The notes beneath the pieces were generated by a model, which was not told the origin of the DNA, ran no database searches, and was given only the letters and a program-made list of their open reading frames with translations. A stretch of DNA of 6,720 nucleotides from an uncultured Alphaproteobacteria bacterium (GTDB taxonomy: Bacteria > Pseudomonadota > Alphaproteobacteria > UBA7887): positions 1 through 6,720 of the forward strand of contig CAJWOI010000150.1 in assembly GCA_913044255.1 (NCBI GenBank), read 5' to 3'. Position 1 is the stretch's first letter; every line of letters begins with the position of its first letter. Below are positions 1 to 6,119 of the stretch, piece by piece. The translations under genes and the position numbers were made by a program.

Positions 1-741
1 AGTTGTCGTAATATGCTTTGCAGCCACTGCCAATCTTTTATCATTGGTGACTAAGGCCCCACCGCCTCCAGTTGTGATGATTTTGTTTCCATTAAAACTC
101 AGCGTTCCTACTTTTCCAAAACACCCCGTGTGAGTTCCCTCCCGGTAACTTCCTAGAGATTCCGCGGCATCCTCGACAATCTCGATATTGTGTTCGGTGC
201 ATATATCGACAATTTCGCGCACCCTTGCTGGATGACCTAAGTTATGCACAGGCAAACAAGCGCGCACTATCCTATCTGTGATTAGATTCCAGCACTGCCC
301 ATCGTTTCGCATTTCCGTATTCCGATCAAGAAACTCTGCAAGACTAATCGGGCAAAGCCCTAGGGTATTTTCTTCAATATCCACAAAAACCGGTTCAGCG
401 TTGCAATATCGAATTGCGTTGCAAGTAGCGACAAAAGTCAGGGGCGACGTTATCACTTCGTCACCCTGTTGCACGCCTACTAGATGAAGGGCCGTATGTA
501 GTGCCGCTGTTCCACTACTGGTTGCAATAGCAAAACGCGCGCCAGTAAATGCTGTTAGGTCTGCTTCAAACTGATCGACGAATTCTCCAACCGAGGAGAC
601 AAATGTGGACTCAATGGTCTCCAGAACATATTCTTTCTCCATCCCTGAAAACGAAGGGGCATGCAGTGGGATGAAATCTGTTGTAGAGAATAAATCCCTA
701 ACCATGGGAATAAACTCATCAGCTAGGTTGTGGAAGCTCAT
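1..741 (-). CDS. LegC-family PLP-dependent aminotransferase (3' end outside the window)
   Basis: This is a DegT/DnrJ/EryC1/StrS-fold aminotransferase that should transfer an amino group, usually from glutamate, to a keto-sugar nucleotide in the cytoplasm. The first 247 residues are present; the family is usually about 380-400 long. Visible hallmarks are FIPLHAPSFSG (23-33), STFVSSVG (45-52), SGTAAL (76-81, phosphate binding), VEDAAESLG (189-197; D191 should contact the pyridine nitrogen) and SFNGNK (215-220; K220 is the Schiff-base lysine), followed by a run of four glycines at 225-228. The N-terminal extension before FIPLH and the SFNGNK context are, from memory, typical of the LegC (legionaminic acid pathway) group rather than of ArnB or WecE. 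The start ATG overlaps the upstream SDR stop as ATGA and has only a weak Shine-Dalgarno, so translation is probably coupled. LegC-like fold assignment is firm; the substrate is not, because the preceding SDR is not an obvious LegB. Confidence 0.9.
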   Translation of the reverse strand, partial: MSFHNLADEFIPMVRDLFSTTDFIPLHAPSFSGMEKEYVLETIESTFVSSVGEFVDQFEADLTAFTGARFAIATSSGTAALHTALHLVGVQQGDEVITSPLTFVATCNAIRYCNAEPVFVDIEENTLGLCPISLAEFLDRNTEMRNDGQCWNLITDRIVRACLPVHNLGHPARVREIVDICTEHNIEIVEDAAESLGSYREGTHTGCFGKVGTLSFNGNKIITTGGGGALVTNDKRLAVAAKHITTT

Positions 742-1733
742 ATCGCGCTTCGATCTGCGCTGCCAAAAATGTTCTCCCTATACCAAACCCATGTTTTCTC
801 AATTCCTTCAGGCAGACCTATCTGTGATTCAAACCCGAGGAGGTCTTTAGTCTTTTGCATATCGGGCGCGCGCCTCTTAGGAGATCCTTCAAAAGGTGGG
901 AGTTCATTAATCACGATCGATTTGTTGACGGTCCGGATGCAAAACTTGACAAGGTCGCCGATGGTAATTTCTGGCCTCTCCGTACCAAGGTTCAAAACTT
1001 CGTCTCTACACGACTCATTCTTCATAATTCTAAACAGCATCTCTACTGAATCGGATACAAAACAAAAGGCGCGGGTATGATCTGCTGAAGGAACATCTAT
1101 GCTATCCCCAGGGTTTGCATCGTGGGCCTTTCGCAACTGTTCCGGAATCACATGGGCGAGGCCCATCCGAGGGCCATATATATTGTGTGGCCTGAATATT
1201 GAAAAAGGCAGTCCCGAATGTTGCACCATCGCCTCGCCCATGATTTTGGACAACATATAGCTTGTTCTTGGCGCACTAACCTTATTGACCGTGAGTAAAG
1301 AATCCTCGGGTGTTGGAATGGTCAGCCCATAATGCTCAACTCCACCGGCGTAAATTTCACTCGTCGAAGCGAAAAGAAAACGGCGCAGTTTGGTCTGGCG
1401 TTGACCTAAGGTGATTAAATTATTCAACATTGAAGTGTTATGCCACAACACGTCGTATGGGCGTTTTAGCACATGACGCACTCCAATGATTGCCGCGAGG
1501 TGTACGATCACTTGGAAATCTGCGCCTAACTTTTCAACCGATTGACTATCAAGTAGATCTATGTTGGAGAACGTCGCATTTGGGTGTTTCAGCAATTCTG
1601 CTAGATCCCGATCAAACACGCCCCGATAATGGTTGTCGACGAGACAAACCTTATAGCCTTCCTGGAGAAGTCTCTTCGCCAGATGGAAGCCGATAAAGCC
1701 GGCGCCTCCAGAAATTAGAACTCGATCTGTCAT
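738..1733 (-). CDS. Extended SDR, NAD-dependent nucleotide-sugar epimerase/dehydratase/decarboxylase
   Basis: A complete 331-residue extended short-chain dehydrogenase/reductase, the usual length for the family. It has the NAD-binding GGAGFIG (9-15), an HLAA motif (78-81), the active-site stretch STSEIY (123-128), the catalytic YxxxK (Y159, K163) and RPHNIYGPR (181-189). TRAFCFVSD (220-228) and PKRRAPD (285-291) should contact the nucleotide sugar. The S/T-S-E combination and R-x-F in the 220s recall UDP-glucuronate decarboxylase, ArnA-type decarboxylase and 4,6-dehydratases more than GalE-type epimerases, which carry RDxIHVxD there. This is inference from motifs only; an epimerase remains possible. 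Its ATG overlaps the dehydrogenase stop as ATGA and is preceded by GAGGTG seven bases upstream, a good ribosome binding site. Its own stop overlaps the aminotransferase start in the same way. The position between a C6 dehydrogenase and an aminotransferase suggests it supplies a 4-keto sugar to the latter. Confidence 0.9.
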   Translation of the reverse strand: MTDRVLISGGAGFIGFHLAKRLLQEGYKVCLVDNHYRGVFDRDLAELLKHPNATFSNIDLLDSQSVEKLGADFQVIVHLAAIIGVRHVLKRPYDVLWHNTSMLNNLITLGQRQTKLRRFLFASTSEIYAGGVEHYGLTIPTPEDSLLTVNKVSAPRTSYMLSKIMGEAMVQHSGLPFSIFRPHNIYGPRMGLAHVIPEQLRKAHDANPGDSIDVPSADHTRAFCFVSDSVEMLFRIMKNESCRDEVLNLGTERPEITIGDLVKFCIRTVNKSIVINELPPFEGSPKRRAPDMQKTKDLLGFESQIGLPEGIEKTWVWYRENIFGSADRSAI

Positions 1734-3115
1734 AAGCCCTCACCTCTGCCCAAACTCTCTACCAGGACTCCCGCTCGGCGGCACTTTTGTCTTTTGGCTC
1801 TAGATAAGCAGTTGGCTGCATCCAAAATTGCAGGCTTTGCGCCCGCCAACCAGGCATACAAATCCAATTTCAATATCTCTTCATGTGGAACGGCAAATAT
1901 TACTGCATCAAACAAATCCGCAGATGGCAATGATTGGTGCACCGGCATTTGCCGCTCCTGCCAATACTCCACTAAGGGGTCATAGACAGTGGCACGCGCA
2001 TTCTTCTTTTCCAACGAGTCCACGAGTGCGGCGATGGGAGAGTAGCGAGTATCGCCGACATTAGGTCGATAACTTACTCCAAGAACAAGTATTCTCTTGT
2101 TTGTAACGCTTCCGCCAAGGAGATCGACAACTCGTTCAGCCGAATGACTCGGCATCTCGTTATTAATCTTTCTGGCTAAATCTGAAAACGGGAATTTCAG
2201 ACTCGGATCATTAAAGAATTGACGTACCGACGCCGGCGCAAACGCGGGATCTTTAGTCAAACAGTAACCACCCACACCAATACCTGGAAACCGGATATTA
2301 GAATGGGTGGGCCGGATGCGGATTGCATCAAGAATCTCATATAGGTCAACCCCGATCGCTTCCGCGTACTTTGTCCATTCATCAATGAAAGCAATATTCA
2401 CCGCACGATAGGTGTTCTCCATAACCTTAGTGGTTTCGGAAGCTGTCATCGAGTCTAATCGGGTCAATGGAAAGCGATCAACGTCTATAAACGTATTCAG
2501 AAATCCCTCGCATATATCTGCAGCTTCTTCTGTCGCCCCTGCATAAACTCTCCAAAAGTTGGTAATTGAGTTGAGATATTTATCCCCCGGCATTACCCGC
2601 TCAAAGGAGTGAGCCAAGTGGACTGCATCTTCCATCAAGCCCCGTTTCATTAACTCTTTATTTAACAGCGGTGTCAAAACTCTTTCACAGGTCCCAGGAG
2701 GCACCGTTGTCTCAACTAATATCAATGAACCGCTTGGCACCCGTCTTGCGACCGAGATGAACGCGTTTTCTAAGTTGGTCAAATCAAATTCAGGCTGCTC
2801 CTGATCGAACTCAATATCTTGGGCAATATCAATGACGACTACATCAGCTGTCTCGTAAACATGCTCCTCTTTGGTACCAAGCAAGTTCTTCTGGTGAATG
2901 GCGCGTTGAAGTTCGGCCTGAAGGTAGGCGTCAGTTGTTGGAAATGGGAAATCACCTCGATTCAATGCTTCGATCCGCCTTCGCCCTTCGGCAGTATCCT
3001 GATCTACTCCAATAACTTGGTAACACGCTTTGCCCGCTGAGGTGCGGGCACTCGCTACAGCAACTGCCATCGCTGCACCAACAAACCCTAAACCTTGGAT
3101 ACAGACTTGTTTCAT
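1730..3115 (-). CDS. Nucleotide-sugar dehydrogenase (UDP-glucose/GDP-mannose dehydrogenase family)
   Basis: A complete 461-residue enzyme of the family that oxidises C6 of an NDP-sugar twice, from alcohol to carboxylate, using two NAD+. The Rossmann motif GLGFVG is at 8-13. The central domain has VETTVPPGT (134-142), the lysine/asparagine pair in SETTKVMEN (K230, N234), and the catalytic cysteine in GVGGYCLTKDP (C285). The C-terminal UDP-binding domain starts near 338 with RILVLGVSYRPNVGDTRYSP (341-360). Length fits the family. Two features set it apart from textbook Ugd and WecC/WbpA enzymes: the FPFPTTDAYLQAEL stretch (56-69), and SYRPNVGDTR where those enzymes have (A/F)YKPN(T/I)DDxR. These match a subgroup I associate with polysaccharide loci, whose substrate I cannot assign (glucose, GlcNAc and ManNAc nucleotides are all possible). 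The start has almost no Shine-Dalgarno of its own and lies on the stop of a 12-codon ORF, so initiation may depend on coupling. Confidence 0.93.
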   Translation of the reverse strand: MKQVCIQGLGFVGAAMAVAVASARTSAGKACYQVIGVDQDTAEGRRRIEALNRGDFPFPTTDAYLQAELQRAIHQKNLLGTKEEHVYETADVVVIDIAQDIEFDQEQPEFDLTNLENAFISVARRVPSGSLILVETTVPPGTCERVLTPLLNKELMKRGLMEDAVHLAHSFERVMPGDKYLNSITNFWRVYAGATEEAADICEGFLNTFIDVDRFPLTRLDSMTASETTKVMENTYRAVNIAFIDEWTKYAEAIGVDLYEILDAIRIRPTHSNIRFPGIGVGGYCLTKDPAFAPASVRQFFNDPSLKFPFSDLARKINNEMPSHSAERVVDLLGGSVTNKRILVLGVSYRPNVGDTRYSPIAALVDSLEKKNARATVYDPLVEYWQERQMPVHQSLPSADLFDAVIFAVPHEEILKLDLYAWLAGAKPAILDAANCLSRAKRQKCRRAGVLVESLGRGEGL

Positions 3116-3150
3116 AAGATGCTTTGTAGAGTTTGGCGATATTTTTTCAT
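3112..3150 (-). CDS. Possible 12-residue leader peptide overlapping the dehydrogenase start
   Basis: A short ORF reading MKKYRQTLQSIL sits in the 72-bp spacer before the nucleotide-sugar dehydrogenase. It has a clear Shine-Dalgarno (GGAG, six bases before its ATG), while the dehydrogenase ATG itself has none worth naming. The ORF ends in TGA that overlaps the dehydrogenase ATG as ATGA, the same arrangement as the two downstream gene junctions. This would let ribosomes load at the short ORF and reinitiate on the dehydrogenase. The peptide is lysine-rich at the start but shows no run of regulatory codons, so attenuation is not indicated. Chance must be allowed for: any start reading ATGA automatically closes an ORF in that other frame. 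The strong ribosome binding site is what lifts this above background. Confidence 0.35.
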   Translation of the reverse strand: MKKYRQTLQSIL

Positions 3151-3156
3151 GAGATT

Positions 3157-3160
3157 CTCC
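3157..3160 (-). promoter_or_regulatory. Shine-Dalgarno for the 12-codon ORF (possibly serving the dehydrogenase)
   Basis: The minus strand reads GGAGAATCTCATG, giving GGAG with a six-base spacer to the ATG at 3150. It is the only good ribosome binding site in the spacer. The dehydrogenase ATG at 3115 is preceded by CTACAAAGCATCTT, which pairs poorly with 16S rRNA, so this site may set the translation level of both. Confidence 0.45.
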
Positions 3161-3187
3161 AGAACAATGAAGCCCCGCCTACAGAGG

Positions 3188-4813
3188 TCAACGCTTGAAC
3201 TCATCGAAATCAAGTAATTTCGACCAAGACGCATGTCCAGGAATATCGACCAAGGTCACAGGAATTCCCAAACGCCACCCTTCGACACCTACTCCACTGT
3301 AGGTAACATATATTCTACCAACGTAAGCAAGTAACTCTTGAATTGGCGTATGTACAATTTGAAGATTCGGAATGTCTTGACATATTGACAAATAATTCTT
3401 CCGAGCCCTTGGGTGTGGCTTAAACAAGAATCTCGTCTTTGAACTGCTTTTGATTGTATCAAGTAATACCTTCAACAAGTTTTCCCCATCGTGGAGGCCT
3501 CCTGCTATCAAGGCGAACCGTTCATCGATAGTTGGTGATATCGCATCAAGATATTTTAATCTCTCTACTTGCGTCATAATTGTTACGGATTGATATCCGT
3601 TGTAGCCATAAATCTCTGCGCACAACTCATCTTCTGCTAACACTTTATCTGGTATCGGGCAATGTTGGAGATAGGGTGGGTCTACGCGAGCCTCTCCTTT
3701 GGCAAGAAAATAGTTCAGGAATCTCCACGAAAAATCACCGTGATTAAATCCCACACGCTCGACCAAAGGAGCAGAGCTTTTCGAGATTGCTGAAATCATT
3801 CGGCCAAATGCATACTCAAAAACCAGATATGTCAATTGTGTGGCGCTAGTTTCTTTTAGGGTTCGCCCCAAGGCCCCTGCAACAACTATTAGCCGCCCTA
3901 CTCTGCTAGCCGACCAGATTAGCTCCTGCCTGATGAGCCCGGTCACCTCGATCTCCTCAAAGAGCCACTTCGTAGTTCGTGCGCCCCAGGTCAGGTGCCA
4001 GCACCGAACTAACCAATAAATGCCTCGCCAGATATCTGATAATTGAAACTCCCTGTCAATTAGCACGAATTTATCTCGCGGCAGTTCTCGCAGCAGTTTG
4101 CGATACCTAAATGGAGAAATCTGTTGGTGCATGCCATCAGCCATAATCGTTACCAGGTAACGATCTTCATCATTAACCATTCCTCCATATCGCGTATCCG
4201 CACAATTTTTATCGAATGTTTGCGGAAAGAACGAAAAGAAGAGTCGCCCGGAACTCCTTGGTATGGTTTTTCTGAACATCAAAGTCGCTAATCGGTTCAT
4301 AGCAATCACCAACATAACTTCCATGAAATATTTAGTGTCTGCGACAATGCGGCGAACGAACTGTACTCTACGCCGCTTGGTCCGCTCGCTGCAGATAGTT
4401 GCATCGGGAAAAATGCTTCTTATTGATTGCTCAAAAGCACTATCAAGTCCAATCAAACGAATGGTGTTAATTTCCTTATCAGCCAATTTAGCCCGCAGAA
4501 GTGTCAGGTTTACAATTGTCCCGTAGGTATCAAATAACTCATTACGCTTGTTCGACAAATCAGTAAGGAAAAATAACGAGATATTCCGATAGACCAAACC
4601 TTTGTTAAGAAAAAGATCGTTGAACGTGTAAACCCACTCGGTATATTTCTGCCGCAGAGTGATGGCTATTTCATGAAGCTGCTTCGAGTCGTTTAGATTA
4701 ATGCAATTGTCACCGATTACCCTGCCAATTCCGATCTGGTAACAATAGGTAACGCCATCGCTTGTATCGAGAACTATATCGTTGTCCCCTCGATGAACAA
4801 TTAGATTAGACAT
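3188..4813 (-). CDS. Putative surface-carbohydrate biosynthesis protein, GT-B-like (KPHP motif)
   Basis: A complete 541-residue protein with no confident functional assignment. The N-terminal ~180 residues are mixed and end in a hydrophobic stretch (about 163-180). A new domain seems to start at FFSFFPQTFDK (192-202), followed by ADGMHQ (225-230). The C-terminal half has FALIAGG (433-439), FLFKPHPRARK (462-472) and TYSGVGVEGWRLGIPVTLVD (504-523). A KPHP followed by an S-G-x-G-V-E-G-x-x-x-G-I-P-V element is a nucleotide-binding pattern seen in GT-B-like glycosyltransferases and CDP-glycerol phosphotransferase relatives. The FFSFFPQ segment recalls the family annotated as surface carbohydrate biosynthesis protein in Leptospira-type loci (TIGR04326); that match is from memory. 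No signal peptide is seen; a cytoplasmic or membrane-associated transfer role is inferred. ATG at 4813 follows an in-frame TAA 18 bases upstream, so no longer form exists. Its Shine-Dalgarno is weak (AAGGG about 15 bases upstream). Confidence 0.75.
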   Translation of the reverse strand: MSNLIVHRGDNDIVLDTSDGVTYCYQIGIGRVIGDNCINLNDSKQLHEIAITLRQKYTEWVYTFNDLFLNKGLVYRNISLFFLTDLSNKRNELFDTYGTIVNLTLLRAKLADKEINTIRLIGLDSAFEQSIRSIFPDATICSERTKRRRVQFVRRIVADTKYFMEVMLVIAMNRLATLMFRKTIPRSSGRLFFSFFPQTFDKNCADTRYGGMVNDEDRYLVTIMADGMHQQISPFRYRKLLRELPRDKFVLIDREFQLSDIWRGIYWLVRCWHLTWGARTTKWLFEEIEVTGLIRQELIWSASRVGRLIVVAGALGRTLKETSATQLTYLVFEYAFGRMISAISKSSAPLVERVGFNHGDFSWRFLNYFLAKGEARVDPPYLQHCPIPDKVLAEDELCAEIYGYNGYQSVTIMTQVERLKYLDAISPTIDERFALIAGGLHDGENLLKVLLDTIKSSSKTRFLFKPHPRARKNYLSICQDIPNLQIVHTPIQELLAYVGRIYVTYSGVGVEGWRLGIPVTLVDIPGHASWSKLLDFDEFKR

Positions 4814-5109
4814 AGTAGATCTCGAGAGCCCTTAAAGACATAGGTTGACGGATTTGGGCGGGCATTTGTTGCTACTGCCTACCTCGAAAACTTCTAGCCT
4901 GCAACGCAACTGGCACCTCCGAATACTTTTTTAAGAGGAGGGCGAAACGCTTGTGCTTTGTTAGTATTGTCGAATGTGGAAGTAAATAATTCTGCAACGT
5001 GTTTAGTTACTCGTCTTCTTTTCAAGGGCTTGCTGGCCGGTGCAAAATGTTCCAGTCACCTAATACCGAAAACAGTGAGGAGTAGATTAATTTCGTGTGC
5101 GCCGCACGC
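4814..5109. other. 296-bp intergenic region without a convincing gene
   Basis: This is the largest gap in the locus, and the only one where neighbours are clearly not coupled. I read both strands. There are only short ORFs, the best being a 41-residue minus-strand one starting on TTG (4997-4872) with no support. I found no sigma70 promoter with a good -35/-10 pair and no intrinsic terminator after the SDR stop. The region could hold a promoter of unusual type, the 5' leader of the 541-residue gene, or the scar of a lost gene. Confidence 0.6.
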
Positions 5110-6003
5110 CTACTCCAGACCCGGCGCTTCATCCTGATTGTGAATTTCTTCTACTATCTCAAGGATTCCCTCTCCTAGGTCGATAAACTCTTCTGGGATC
5201 AGTTTCTTCGCGGACTTTGGCGTATATCGATACGGGGTCATAGTGTAGTGGTGGCGGTGGTGGGGGCCCGGTATATAGTTAATCTCTTGCTCAATTCCGG
5301 CTATCTCGAAAATCATTTCTAATAGTTCACTCGAGTTCAGCGACTGCGTGCCCGTCACCGTTATTGCGCGATTCTTATGCTCCTTATCTAGTACGTCGAC
5401 AGAGAGTCTGGCAGCATCTTTGACATGAATATATTCCCGACGTTCTTTACCACTCCCGTCATAATCTAACCGTCCTTTCAGCACAATCTGCTTGACGTAA
5501 CTACGCAGCCCATTCCAACTTTGCGCCCGAGGCCCGTATAGTGACCCATAGCGAAGTATTGTGTAGTCAAGGCCGAATTCTTCATGATAGGCCTCAATGA
5601 TAGTTTCGGCAGACTGTTTGCTGGCTCTATAGAAAGAGCCATGAGGGCTATAAACATACATCGTGGATGCAAAGATGATCCAGTGGATACCTAGCTCCCG
5701 CGCAACATCTAGCACCGTGCTTGTTCCAATCACATTCAATTGAATCGTATCCAGCGGCCTAACAGACGCCTCTTTAATATCGGCAATACCAGCAAAATGA
5801 TAGATAATCTTCGCTCCTTTCATTGCCTCCCGAAGAGATTGACGATCCAGAATGCTGCCTATGTACATTTTTTGATCTTCGCGCAACCAGTCTGACTTTT
5901 TTTGGTCGAACAGCGTAACATCATACCCTCTGCGACTTAATTCATCCGCGGTATGACTGCCTAAGAAACCCGCGCCACCAATTACTACAACTTTTGTCTT
6001 CAT
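5110..6003 (-). CDS. Extended SDR, NAD-dependent epimerase/dehydratase with short active-site loop
   Basis: A 297-residue extended SDR, a little short for the family. NAD binding is shown by VVVIGGAGFLG (5-15) and YHFAG (68-72). The active site is compressed: ASTMYVY (112-118) is followed after only seven residues by the catalytic Y125-x-x-x-K129 in FYRASK, whereas most family members have some 20-30 residues there. RYGSLYGPRAQ (151-161), ERREYIHVKDAA (187-198) and a histidine-rich HHRHHYTMTPYRY stretch (248-260) complete the substrate side. I recall this short-loop form, with a TPY-F/Y-x-P ending, from surface-polysaccharide loci, so the short loop is probably a subgroup trait and not a deletion. 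The reading frame can be extended four codons to a TTG at 6015, but ATG 6003 is the better start because GGAAGAG lies just upstream. It follows the hydroxyacid dehydrogenase after a 116-bp spacer and may act with it. Product is unknown. Confidence 0.88.
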   Translation of the reverse strand: MKTKVVVIGGAGFLGSHTADELSRRGYDVTLFDQKKSDWLREDQKMYIGSILDRQSLREAMKGAKIIYHFAGIADIKEASVRPLDTIQLNVIGTSTVLDVARELGIHWIIFASTMYVYSPHGSFYRASKQSAETIIEAYHEEFGLDYTILRYGSLYGPRAQSWNGLRSYVKQIVLKGRLDYDGSGKERREYIHVKDAARLSVDVLDKEHKNRAITVTGTQSLNSSELLEMIFEIAGIEQEINYIPGPHHRHHYTMTPYRYTPKSAKKLIPEEFIDLGEGILEIVEEIHNQDEAPGLE

Positions 6004-6077
6004 CTTCTCTTCCAAACGCTTTCGACTAACAACTCAATATGGTTCATAGTTTTCAGCCCTAATTCAAATAGACTCAT
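6000..6077 (-). CDS. Possible 25-codon ORF ending on the SDR start
   Basis: In the spacer before the SDR an ATG at 6077 opens a 25-residue ORF whose TGA overlaps the SDR ATG as ATGA. A second in-frame ATG would give MNHIELLVESVWKRR; AGGG nine bases before that ATG is a fair ribosome binding site, whereas the first ATG has none. No similarity is recognised. The arrangement copies the one before the nucleotide-sugar dehydrogenase, but the ORF is short and the SDR already has its own good ribosome binding site, so chance is the more likely explanation. Confidence 0.18.
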   Translation of the reverse strand: MSLFELGLKTMNHIELLVESVWKRR

Positions 6078-6119
6078 CAGTGGTGTTTTCTTTTTAATGA
6101 CACTTTTTGTACACCTTAT
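6004..6119. other. 116-bp spacer between hydroxyacid dehydrogenase and SDR
   Basis: The spacer is AT-rich on its right side. It contains a 9-codon ORF (6123-6094, MNKVYKKCH) whose ATG overlaps the hydroxyacid dehydrogenase stop, and the 25-codon ORF described separately. A GGTGT/ACACC pair (about 6081-6115) could form a five-base stem around a 24-base loop, too weak to call a terminator. No promoter is evident, so the two flanking genes are probably co-transcribed. Confidence 0.5.
6007..6013 (-). promoter_or_regulatory. Ribosome binding site that decides the SDR start
   Basis: The minus strand reads GGAAGAGAAGATG. GGA sits seven bases before the ATG at 6003, a normal spacing. It overlaps the possible TTG start at 6015, which has no comparable site upstream, so translation should begin at the ATG and the protein begins MKTKVVVIGG. 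Confidence 0.6.

Noticed and set aside
730..1080. 116-residue plus-strand ORF, and other plus-strand ORFs within the window
   Set aside because: They lie inside well-supported minus-strand genes with intact catalytic motifs, show no family features, and are shadows of those genes.
738..1733. Naming the 331-residue SDR as LegB because it precedes a LegC-like gene
   Set aside because: Its N-terminal region does not read like LegB as I know it, and it is coupled to a C6 dehydrogenase, which the legionaminic acid pathway does not use. Position alone is not enough.
4820..4827. Eight-base palindrome TCTCGAGA just upstream of the 541-residue gene
   Set aside because: Too short to call an operator, and there is no second copy or promoter next to it.
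4872..4997. 41-residue minus-strand ORF starting on TTG in the intergenic gap
   Set aside because: No ribosome binding site, a rare start codon, no recognisable motif, and a length expected by chance. It might be a relic of a coding region but nothing supports that.
5041..5054. Sigma54-like element TGGAACATTTTGCA on the minus strand
   Set aside because: The GG and GC cores are eight bases apart instead of the required ten, so it should not be recognised.
5097..5107. Hairpin GTGC-GCC-GCAC just after the SDR stop
   Set aside because: Only four base pairs and no following U-tract on either strand; not an intrinsic terminator.
5110..6015. SDR start at TTG 6015
   Set aside because: ATG at 6003 has a good ribosome binding site and begins directly with the usual Rossmann strand; the TTG has neither advantage.
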